64,000 nt of DNA from Alcaligenes pakistanensis (lineage in GTDB: Bacteria; Pseudomonadota; Gammaproteobacteria; Burkholderiales; Burkholderiaceae_B). Where the stretch lies: contig NZ_BMZN01000003.1 in assembly GCF_014652815.1 (NCBI RefSeq), positions 575,429-639,428 of the forward strand. The letters run 5' to 3'. Positions 57,021 through 64,000 of this stretch are shown piece after piece (the stretch's first letter is position 1; the number at the start of each line of letters is the position of its first letter). The notes below the pieces were generated by a model. It did not search any database, was not told the DNA's origin, and saw only the letters and a program-made list of their open reading frames with translations. The translations under genes and the position numbers were made by a program.

Positions 57021-57603
57021 AGACTTTCTCCAATATCAGAAAAAGGGATTTTTAATTTAAAAATACCTTTATCGCTGTTATTAAAAGGAGTCCAAATCAA
57101 TCAACAAAAAATTCGTTGTTTTCAATGGATGGTTCTACCGTAACACCCTCACTCAGGCCGGAAACTACGAAATGCAACAAGCAATTTCCTTATAATAATT
57201 GATTCGCAATTTCATCAGCCCCTCTCCATTGACTCGTTGCCGCCTCACTTTTTTACCCTGTTTTACGGGGATGATCGCTGCATAATTTGATCCATGGCAG
57301 CACGCGCCAACACCGGTCTTCCTGAGATTAAACAAATAGCTACGCTGCCACCCACTTTACTCTATGCAAGAGGCTAAAAATGCGCGCGCCCTTACCCCGA
57401 TCCGGCCGCGCCTGGCTGGATACATAAGGTAAAAAGTTAAGCTGATTTACTAACAAAGCCCCGGCCTTGATCGCGTGTTTGCTAAGGACGGCGCACTTCG
57501 GGGCTATCCCAAAGCAGGCTAGGCAATCGATAGGATCGCCTGGCTTGCTGTAGGTCGACGCCAAGCTATCAGCCGCGCGCCTAGTGTGCACACCTACCCA
57601 CTA
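57021..57603. other. 583-base stretch without a supported gene
   Basis: The first 150 bases are A+T-rich and should hold the BON gene promoter. The remainder is mixed. A minus-strand frame of 83 codons (57340-57591) is open, but has no family match that I recognise and no good ribosome site. An imperfect hairpin near 57520 could end the monooxygenase transcript. Confidence 0.5.
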
Positions 57604-59421
57604 TCAGCGCAGATGATGCACTTCCTGCGTCCCGTACACCTGTACCGGCAAACCCGCCTGACGAGCTTTAAGCTGCAAGGCCAGGTACTGGGAGTAATGG
57701 CGCGACTGATGCAAATTCCCGCCGTGGAACCAAAGGTTAGGCTGCTGGGTCGGCTTCCACATATTGCGCTGCTCACCTTCCCACGGCCCGGGATCTTTGA
57801 TGGTTTCTGAGCCCAGGCCCCAGCACTTACCGACGCGATCCGCCATCTCCTGGCCTGCCAGATCTGCCACCCAACCGTTCATGGAGCCGTAGCCTGTGGC
57901 GTAAACCACCAAATCAGCAGGCAATTCGGTGCCGTCCGTCAGCACCACGGCGTCCTCGCTCAAATGACTAATATCGGTGCGAGATTTAAGCTTGATACTG
58001 CCATCGATAATCAACTCGCAAGCACCCACGTCGATGTAATAGCCGGACGCCCGGCGCAGGTATTTCATAAAGAGCCCGGAGCCATCATCACCCCAATCCA
58101 ACATGAAACCGGCGGCTTCCAGCTTGTTATAAAAATCCGCATCACGTTCACGAATCTTGTCGTAAACAGGGATCTGGAAGTCGGCCATGATGCGGTAGGG
58201 CAAGGACGCAAACAGCAGATCAGCCTTACGCGTGCTCACTCCCGAGGCCAATGCGCGTTCGGAATACAAATCGCCCAAACCGATCTCCATCAAGGAGTCG
58301 GATCGCACAATATGCGTGGATGAACGCTGCACCATGGTGACATCCGCGCCCGCTTCCCACAGTGCGGCGCAGATATCGTGAGCCGAGTTGTTGGCACCGA
58401 TCACCACCACTTTTTTGCCTGCGTAAGCTTCAGGGCCGGGGTGCTGCGACGAGTGCTGTTGCTCACCCTTAAAAACATCCTGCCCCTTCATGCTAGGCAC
58501 GTTCGCCTTGCCGGACATGCCCGTGGCAAAGACCAATTGCTGTGGCCTTAGCGTCATGGGCTTGCCATCACGCTCAATCTGCACTTCCCAGGTTTTGCTG
58601 GATTCGTCGTAGCTCACCTTCTTGCAAACGGTGCTACTCCAATAGTTCAGCTCCATAATCTTGACGTACATTTCCAGCCAATCACCAATCTTGTCCTTGG
58701 GCGCGAAGACCGGCCAGTTCTCGGGAAAGGGCATGTAAGGCAGATGGTCATACCAGACGGGGTCATGCAGGCACAGCGACTTGTAGCGTTTGCGCCAGCT
58801 ATCGCCGGGGCGAGCATGCTGGTCGATGATCAGAGTCGGCACATTTAACTGCCGCAGGCGTGCGCCCAATGCAATACCGCCCTGCCCGCCACCAATCACC
58901 AGCACATAGGGCTGCTCCGACGTGCCCAGTTCGGCCTGCTCCTGTTGACGACGTTCCTGCCAGGTCTGACGACCACGTCGGATACCATGCTCAGCCCCCA
59001 TGGGGCGACGCACGCCCAAAGGTTCTTCGTGGCCTTTCAGCTCGGACATGGTGGTCAGAAAAGTCCAGATCCTGCCGTTCTTCAAACGAACGTGGCCATA
59101 GCCCCTCGCCACATCGGTCTCCACACGGAACCAGCCTTCTATCAAACCTTGGCCATCATCACTGACGGGCTCTGCACTATCACGCTCAAACTTGGCGGAC
59201 ATGGCGGCTTGCTCTTGCTGCGTCAGCATGTCCCGTATCTGATCGCGCCCTTCCATGGTGCGCAGGTTCCAGGTGAACATGACCAAGTCGCGCCAATAAC
59301 TGTCGTCGGCAAACAAGGCTGCCGCATCGTCTGGTGCATTGCTGGCAAGAGCATGGGTCAACTGTTCAAGAACCGTGTCCAGCTGTCGTGCAGACGGCTG
59401 CAGGTGCTGCTGTGTTGGCAT
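57604..59421 (-). CDS. Flavin-containing monooxygenase with NTF2-like N-terminal domain
   Basis: A 605-residue class B flavoprotein monooxygenase. Residues 1-150 look like an NTF2/SnoaL-type domain fused in front. The FAD motif GGGQGG lies at 177-182, the linker ATGMSG at 299 and the NADPH motif GANNSA at 342-347. Such enzymes oxygenate N, S or carbonyl groups with NADPH and O2. A sigma-54 promoter lies about 60 bases before the ATG, and an AcoR-type activator gene follows upstream, so expression should depend on an inducing compound. Substrate unknown. Confidence 0.9.
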   Translation of the reverse strand: MPTQQHLQPSARQLDTVLEQLTHALASNAPDDAAALFADDSYWRDLVMFTWNLRTMEGRDQIRDMLTQQEQAAMSAKFERDSAEPVSDDGQGLIEGWFRVETDVARGYGHVRLKNGRIWTFLTTMSELKGHEEPLGVRRPMGAEHGIRRGRQTWQERRQQEQAELGTSEQPYVLVIGGGQGGIALGARLRQLNVPTLIIDQHARPGDSWRKRYKSLCLHDPVWYDHLPYMPFPENWPVFAPKDKIGDWLEMYVKIMELNYWSSTVCKKVSYDESSKTWEVQIERDGKPMTLRPQQLVFATGMSGKANVPSMKGQDVFKGEQQHSSQHPGPEAYAGKKVVVIGANNSAHDICAALWEAGADVTMVQRSSTHIVRSDSLMEIGLGDLYSERALASGVSTRKADLLFASLPYRIMADFQIPVYDKIRERDADFYNKLEAAGFMLDWGDDGSGLFMKYLRRASGYYIDVGACELIIDGSIKLKSRTDISHLSEDAVVLTDGTELPADLVVYATGYGSMNGWVADLAGQEMADRVGKCWGLGSETIKDPGPWEGEQRNMWKPTQQPNLWFHGGNLHQSRHYSQYLALQLKARQAGLPVQVYGTQEVHHLR

Positions 59422-59482
59422 GATTTGTCTCCATATCGTTTTAATGTTGCGCCGGACTTTTACTGTCCAGCTATGGAGTACA

Positions 59483-59500
59483 AAGCAAACAGCGTGCCAA
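59483..59500 (-). promoter_or_regulatory. Sigma-54 promoter of the flavin monooxygenase gene
   Basis: On the minus strand the sequence reads TTGGCACG, then CTGT, then TTGCT, matching the -24/-12 consensus at every fixed position. It lies about 60 bases before the monooxygenase start and is the expected target of the enhancer-binding protein encoded next door. Confidence 0.88.
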
Positions 59501-59551
59501 GCCGCAATGGGCTTGTTTTAAAGGGCTGTATCCCGTTTGTGGGCCATGAAA

Positions 59552-59571
59552 CTGTGCCATGTGTGGCACAG
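59552..59571. promoter_or_regulatory. Palindromic upstream activator site
   Basis: CTGTGCCA and its exact complement TGGCACAG are separated by TGTG. The centre lies about 70 bases upstream of the sigma-54 promoter and just inside the intergenic space past the regulator's stop codon. The TGT-N10ish-ACA symmetry suits an Fis-type AcoR-family enhancer site. Confidence 0.75.
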
Positions 59572-59579
59572 GTGATGCA

Positions 59580-61544
59580 TCAGGTGTCGCAGCCTGTGTC
59601 ACCCGCCACCGGTTTATGAGCCACACCCTCGCGTTTGATATGTCTGTGCAAGGTGGAGCGGCTGATTCCAAGCCGCCGCGCCGCTGCGCTGACGTTACCG
59701 CCACAGTCCTGCAAGGTCTGCTGCCATGGCAATCCCGTGGCCCGATCCAGTAGCGTATTACCCATCAAACCGGGGGAGCGCATGTCGCGCAAGGCCTCCG
59801 GCAAGTCATGCTCTTCTATGCATGAACCTTCCGCCAGTGCCAAAGCCAACACCAGCGCATTATCCAGTTCGCGCAGATTGCCCGGCCAGTCATACGCCTT
59901 CAAGGCCTGCCACGCCTCTGGAGACAAACCCAGCACATCGTCCTGCGTTCTACGTCGCTGTAGCACCTGTTGCACCAGCCACTCAACATCCGTGCGCTGA
60001 CGTAAAGCAGGTAGAGTCAGGACCGCCGCATTCAGGCGATACAGCAGGTCTGCACGAAACCGGCCTTGTTCGACCAGAGCACTCAAATCATGATGGCTAG
60101 CCGAAATCACGCGTATATCAACGCGCTTACCAGTGCGTGCCCCCAGTGGGGTGACTTCTGACTCCGCCAAGACCCGCAACAGGCGGCTTTGCATGGCCAG
60201 CGGCATATCACCGATCTCGTCCAGGAACAGCGTGCCGCCATCCGCCGCCTCAATCAAACCCATGCGACCGCGTGCCGCGCCCCCTGTATAGGTTCCCGCC
60301 AAATAGCCGAACAGTTCACTTTCAATCAGGCTCTCGGGCAAAGCGGCGCAATTGACGGCCACAAAACTCCCCCGACGAGCACTCGCGGCATGAATCGCCC
60401 GCGCCAAATATTCTTTACCCGAACCGGTCTCGCCCTGCAGCAACACGGGCATTCCCCGTGGAGCCAGCCGCGCAGCCTTCAGCAATATGGACTGCATGGC
60501 GGCGTCAGTGCCCGCCAGCCCTCGAAGGGCCTGCGGCAGCGCCGCATCCACCGCCGCCCCATCCATGCCGACGGATCGGCTACTCGACACCCGCCGAGGC
60601 TCAATGGCATGGGCAAACAGCACACTGCCATCACGCGCCATAACAACCCGCTCCTGAGTCGGGCGGTGGCGCATCAGCGTCGGCAATTGATCGACGTCCA
60701 GATGCAGGAAACGCATCAGATTCTGCCCCAGCAAACCAGCAGGACTACGCCAGTCCAGATTTGCCGCCCGCGCCAAGATACGGGCACCGGTATGGGTCAT
60801 TCCCTTAATACGGCCAGAACCATCAATGGCAATCGCAGCCTCGGGATCAATATCCAGAAATTCGGGCGACTGAGACAGACACAGAATCCACTCCTGACGA
60901 TGGCAGGCCATGAGGTTGGCCAGTTCAATACGCCGGGTTGCCGCCGTCGCCAGGTGCAGAGCCAAACCTTGGCTGGCTTTGACTTCCGGAGACTGCAACA
61001 AAGACAAATCCAGCACCGCAGCCAGCTCGCCGTCATAGCGATAGATAGGCGCCGCCGTGCAGGACAGGGGCGCGTGCATATGATCGAAATGATCGTTTTG
61101 ATGAATGGTCAGGGCCTCGCCCGTGTGCAGGCAAGTGCCCACCGCACACGTCCCCGCGCGCTCTTCAGACCATTCCGAGCCCATATACAAACCGGCCTGC
61201 CGCAAAGCATCGCGCTGACCATCCGAACCCAGAAAATCGACCGTCACGCCCTTGTTGTCCGACAGCAGCAGGACATAGTTCAAGCCGGATACCTGTTGGT
61301 AAAGGCGTTCCAGCCCGGAGCGCGCAATATTGATCAGGGCCTCGGACTGCTGACGGTGCTCACGCAACTGAGAGTCCGGCACGATATAGGCCTCGCAAGC
61401 CTGGGCGGGATCAAGACGGTGATGCTCGATGCACCGCCGCCAGCTATGAATAACAGCCTGATCGCGCCGTGACAGGTTCCCCTGCCAAACAGCCGTAATC
61501 TCCTGAACATGTGCCACATGTGAAGACTGCATATCTGCGCTCAT
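59580..61544 (-). CDS. Sigma-54-dependent enhancer-binding protein, AcoR type
   Basis: A 654-residue activator. A GAF-like sensory region spans about 70-220 and a second, PAS-like segment about 222-315. The AAA+ domain has Walker A GETGSGKE (371-378), Walker B GTLFLDEIG (437-445) and, in place of the usual GAFTGA loop that touches sigma-54, GTYTGG (417-422). A C-terminal Fis-type helix-turn-helix (SAAARRLGISRSTLHRHI) follows. Its target is most likely the monooxygenase gene immediately downstream. Confidence 0.92.
   Translation of the reverse strand: MSADMQSSHVAHVQEITAVWQGNLSRRDQAVIHSWRRCIEHHRLDPAQACEAYIVPDSQLREHRQQSEALINIARSGLERLYQQVSGLNYVLLLSDNKGVTVDFLGSDGQRDALRQAGLYMGSEWSEERAGTCAVGTCLHTGEALTIHQNDHFDHMHAPLSCTAAPIYRYDGELAAVLDLSLLQSPEVKASQGLALHLATAATRRIELANLMACHRQEWILCLSQSPEFLDIDPEAAIAIDGSGRIKGMTHTGARILARAANLDWRSPAGLLGQNLMRFLHLDVDQLPTLMRHRPTQERVVMARDGSVLFAHAIEPRRVSSSRSVGMDGAAVDAALPQALRGLAGTDAAMQSILLKAARLAPRGMPVLLQGETGSGKEYLARAIHAASARRGSFVAVNCAALPESLIESELFGYLAGTYTGGAARGRMGLIEAADGGTLFLDEIGDMPLAMQSRLLRVLAESEVTPLGARTGKRVDIRVISASHHDLSALVEQGRFRADLLYRLNAAVLTLPALRQRTDVEWLVQQVLQRRRTQDDVLGLSPEAWQALKAYDWPGNLRELDNALVLALALAEGSCIEEHDLPEALRDMRSPGLMGNTLLDRATGLPWQQTLQDCGGNVSAAARRLGISRSTLHRHIKREGVAHKPVAGDTGCDT
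61507..61521. promoter_or_regulatory. Palindrome at the start of the AcoR-type gene
   Basis: ACATGTG and its complement flank a single C, inside the first codons of the regulator. The core TGTGCCACA resembles the activator-site half (TGTGCCA) near the monooxygenase promoter, so it could be an autoregulatory site. Coincidence with coding sequence is possible. Confidence 0.35.
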
Positions 61545-61647
61545 CCCGAAAACAGGCCACCCCCGGACGGGCGCGGCCTATCTTGCAGTGTGCCGCCATG
61601 CTTAGGTGCCGTACATGGAGGTTTTCCTTGAGATGCGACGCAGCAAA

Positions 61648-62475
61648 TCAACTACTTTGCGGCATCTCGCCATTGGACAAACGACGATTGATGTCTGCCA
61701 GCACCTCCGGCAAGTCAACAATGGTGTCGATCATATAATGGGGGCGCGAATCGCTGAACATGGCTTCGATTCGTTCACGCTCAGCTTGCAGCTTGTCAGC
61801 AGGCAACTGCTTGAACTGCTCGTAGGTCAGGCCCAAGGCATTGCCCGAGCATGTAAGTGCCACTGTCCACATTCCGGCACTACGCCCTTCTACAATGCCT
61901 GGCCAAGTGTCATCTACTTTGACGCAAGCGGCCACGTCCGACACACCCAATGCAATCACATTGGCCAAGGACTGAGCAGGATGCGGGCGCCCGTTAGGTA
62001 CTTCATCCGTGGCTACAACGCAGTCAGCCATATAGCCATTCTTTGCAGCCAGCTCGACCACCTTGTCCATCACCACTTTGGGGTAGCCAGAGCAAGAACC
62101 CACTTTTACCCCTGTACTTTTCAGAGTGGAGATCACCTCCAGCGCCCCCGGGATTAAGGCTGAATGCTCGGCGATTTTTTCAATCTGCAAGGGCATGAAG
62201 CGCTCATAAATCGCGGTGACGTCCTCATCGCTGGGGGTACGACCGAACTTGGCTTTGTAGCGTTCGGCAATCTCGGGCACATTGCACAAGGTGCGAATAT
62301 GGTCCCACTTGCCCATACCCATCGGGCCACGTGCTTCTTCCAGGGACACCTGCATACCAAACTCGGCAAAGGCCTCGACAAAAATCTGAGTAGGTGCAAA
62401 AGAACCAAAATCAACGACCGTGCCTGCCCAGTCAAAAATCACGGCCTGTACTTGTTGAGGTTGTTGATACGTCAT
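61648..62475 (-). CDS. phnX: Phosphonoacetaldehyde hydrolase
   Basis: PhnX splits phosphonoacetaldehyde into acetaldehyde and phosphate, the second step of 2-aminoethylphosphonate breakdown. This HAD-superfamily enzyme has the nucleophile aspartate in FDWAGT near residue 15 and the Schiff-base lysine in GMGKWDH near 56, plus [12 protein letters not shown] and [10 protein letters not shown]. About 275 residues; ATG codons at 62475 and 62478 are adjacent, and GGAG spacing favours 62475. The partner transaminase phnW is not in the window. Confidence 0.95.
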   Translation of the reverse strand: MTYQQPQQVQAVIFDWAGTVVDFGSFAPTQIFVEAFAEFGMQVSLEEARGPMGMGKWDHIRTLCNVPEIAERYKAKFGRTPSDEDVTAIYERFMPLQIEKIAEHSALIPGALEVISTLKSTGVKVGSCSGYPKVVMDKVVELAAKNGYMADCVVATDEVPNGRPHPAQSLANVIALGVSDVAACVKVDDTWPGIVEGRSAGMWTVALTCSGNALGLTYEQFKQLPADKLQAERERIEAMFSDSRPHYMIDTIVDLPEVLADINRRLSNGEMPQSS

Positions 62476-62511
62476 CATCGTTCTCCAAACGCGAAATGCT
62501 AGTTACAAGAG

Positions 62512-63381
62512 CTAATGGGTGGATTCCAGATCCATGAACAAATCGTTAATAAGTGGTCGGTCTTTCCGTAACTCCAGGCAGCACAGGTAGTAGTCGATAA
62601 AAAAAGGATGGTGCTCAAAGGTAATCAGCCGCGTACCTGGAATATCCACGTACTCTGGGGCCGATACAAAACCGATTCCCATCCCTTTGCGGATGGCGTG
62701 CACAATCGCCTCGCGACTGTTTAGCTCCATCACACAATTCATACTGATCTGATGCTGCTCGCAGCCCTCCTCCATAATCTGACGGGTGCGTGAACCCTTT
62801 TCCCTAAGCACAACGGGCTCGTCCCTGAGTTGCTCCACCGACACCCGGCTTTGGGCACACCAGGCGTGCTGTTCGGGGACCACAGCGACCACTGGGTAAC
62901 GCTGGTAAAGCTGCGTGTGCAAGCTGGGATCTGATTTGGGATGAGCCAGCAAGGCCACATCCACCTCAAAGTCATAGAGTTTTTCCAACACCTCGGATGC
63001 GGAGGAAAAATAGGTCTTTAACTCAAGGTCCGGATTGTTCTGCCCCAACTTAAAAACCAGATCCATCGCAATGGGCGGGGACACCCCCCCGATACGTAGC
63101 AAGCCTGATTTACGCTGCTTAAAACTCTCCAGCAGGTGAACGGCCTCTTCTTCCAGATCAAACAAGGGCTTGGTAATTTCATAGAGCCGCTTGCCCGCTG
63201 AGCTGAGTTCAAGCTGGCTGCCCGAGCGGTAAAACAGTTCCACATCAAAGCGCTGCTCCAAAGCCCGGACCTGTTCGCTGACGGTAGGCTGTCCAATGCT
63301 GAGATACCGTGCCGCCGAGGTGAACCCGCCGGTGAAAGCCACGGCATAAAAAGATCTCAACCATTTGTGATAGTGGTGCAT
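62512..63381 (-). CDS. LysR-family regulator of the phosphonate genes
   Basis: 289 residues with a helix-turn-helix (residues 8-60, HKWLRSFYAVAFTGGFTSAARYLSIGQPTVSEQVRALEQ) and an effector domain. It lies between phnX and the MFS transporter gene on the same strand, 33 and 18 bases from them, so it is probably co-transcribed with both. LysR regulators of 2-aminoethylphosphonate genes are common in betaproteobacteria. Confidence 0.9.
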   Translation of the reverse strand: MHHYHKWLRSFYAVAFTGGFTSAARYLSIGQPTVSEQVRALEQRFDVELFYRSGSQLELSSAGKRLYEITKPLFDLEEEAVHLLESFKQRKSGLLRIGGVSPPIAMDLVFKLGQNNPDLELKTYFSSASEVLEKLYDFEVDVALLAHPKSDPSLHTQLYQRYPVVAVVPEQHAWCAQSRVSVEQLRDEPVVLREKGSRTRQIMEEGCEQHQISMNCVMELNSREAIVHAIRKGMGIGFVSAPEYVDIPGTRLITFEHHPFFIDYYLCCLELRKDRPLINDLFMDLESTH

Positions 63382-63399
63382 GGACAGCCCTTGTTTGAA

Positions 63400-64000
63400 T
63401 TAACGACGGATGAATAGTGCCACCAGCGCGCTACATGAACATGCAATCAACACGACTACAAAGATCAAGGAGGTATCGCCAGTCGAATCCAGCACACTAC
63501 CAATCATTGGTTCGGCCAAGCCAGCAAACAAGTAAGAGGAAAAGTTCATCACGCCGGTTGCCGTGCCCGAACGCTTGGCACCGACCAGATCCGGACATAG
63601 AGCCCAAAAGCTAGTCGCCGGGCCATACACAAAGAAACCGCATAAGAACAAGGCCAGCAGTCCTAGCGAGCTGGTGACTGGCAAGGTCCACATCCACAGG
63701 CTGGTCAGTGCCCCCAGACCCGTATAAAGCATGATGGCCTGGTAGCGCTTGGAGCCAAACAAACGGTCTGATATCCAGCCATTGCTCAAGGCCCCGACCG
63801 CCATACCGATAGGCAGTGCAATCGTGATCCATTTGGGATCAATCATGCCGTCGCCCGACTTCCAGTCCACGCCCAGAAAGTGCACTGGCACCCAAACAAT
63901 CAAGCCATAACGGGCCGCATTCTGAAAACCCAAGGACAAGGCGGCAATCAACAGACGCTTGTTTTTCAGGACTGCCTTATAGCGTTGCCAGGAGGTTTCT
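63400..64000 (-). CDS. MFS transporter, 3' part only
   Basis: The frame reads through the window's right edge, so the N-terminus is missing; about 200 C-terminal residues are seen with six hydrophobic helices (LLIAALSLGFQNAARYGLIVWVPV, WITIALPIGMAVGALSNGWISDRLFG and others). The pattern fits the GlpT/OPA-type or phosphonate MFS group. The place before the LysR and phnX genes suggests uptake of a phosphonate. A TTG codon at 63951 is only an internal codon, not the start. Confidence 0.85.
   Translation of the reverse strand, partial: ETSWQRYKAVLKNKRLLIAALSLGFQNAARYGLIVWVPVHFLGVDWKSGDGMIDPKWITIALPIGMAVGALSNGWISDRLFGSKRYQAIMLYTGLGALTSLWMWTLPVTSSLGLLALFLCGFFVYGPATSFWALCPDLVGAKRSGTATGVMNFSSYLFAGLAEPMIGSVLDSTGDTSLIFVVVLIACSCSALVALFIRR

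Noticed and set aside
57340-57591. 83-codon minus-strand frame in the gap before the monooxygenase stop
   Set aside because: No ribosome site, no family likeness and an odd composition; not enough to call a gene.
60189-61472. 427-codon plus-strand frame opposite the AcoR-type gene
   Set aside because: Antisense to a protein with Walker motifs and a helix-turn-helix; Arg/Gln-rich with no motif.

Overview
The window looks like chromosome of a betaproteobacterium of the family Alcaligenaceae, probably Alcaligenes itself. The reasons are a his operon running on into HIT-tatABC, a petABC-sspAB operon, and an N-acyl-D-amino-acid deacylase whose metal ligands (H67, H69, C96, D366) fall at the numbers I recall for the Alcaligenes faecalis DA1 enzyme. 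The species is an inference, because no rRNA gene is present. I saw no phage, insertion sequence or CRISPR array.

Layout. 1-14200 is core metabolism: hisDBHAFIE, a HIT hydrolase, tatABC, a DegS/AlgW-type protease, a Nif3-family protein, mscL, the cytochrome bc1 genes petABC, and sspAB. The Rieske protein carries a twin-arginine signal, so the TatABC exporter encoded 3 kb away should serve it. 14300-17900 holds a sulfate ABC transporter without its ATPase gene, a tRNA-Thr and a GFA-family protein.

18000-29000 is a leftward catabolic block: GntR regulator, IlvD-type dehydratase, LtnD/GarR-type dehydrogenase, OtnI-like isomerase, DenD-like dehydrogenase, a complete TRAP transporter, a NIPSNAP protein, a D-2-hydroxyacid dehydrogenase, a decayed gene fragment, a 7-bp tandem repeat and an FMN-dependent 2-hydroxyacid oxidase. 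It resembles four-carbon sugar-acid catabolism, but the expected kinase (OtnK) and aldolase (OtnC) are replaced by a dehydratase.

29000-32200 is a tryptophan-to-kynurenine operon (kynA, an alpha/beta-hydrolase formamidase, a RidA protein) facing a KynR-like Lrp regulator. 32200-42200 is mixed: a LysR regulator, panB, an aldo/keto reductase, an MFS exporter, acnA, a diguanylate cyclase and rlmA. 42268-48884 is a second specialised block: five co-directional genes for N-acyl-D-amino-acid or amide breakdown (deacylase, transporter, cytoplasmic class-A beta-lactamase-like hydrolase, nitrilase, N-formylglutamate deformylase-like) with a divergent LysR regulator.

49000-57000 carries proP, a FabG-like reductase, a pirin/YcaC-type quartet with a divergent LysR gene and a likely operator, and CsbD and BON stress proteins. 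57600-61550 is a flavin monooxygenase under an excellent sigma-54 promoter, with a palindromic activator site and an AcoR-type enhancer-binding protein beside it. The right end holds phosphonoacetaldehyde hydrolase (phnX), a LysR regulator and the 3' part of an MFS transporter gene that runs off the window.

The best candidates for undescribed biology are the tetronate-like block, the D-amino-acid/amide block, the pirin/YcaC quartet and the sigma-54 monooxygenase unit. All gene calls rest on reading the sequence and on family knowledge; no database search was run.
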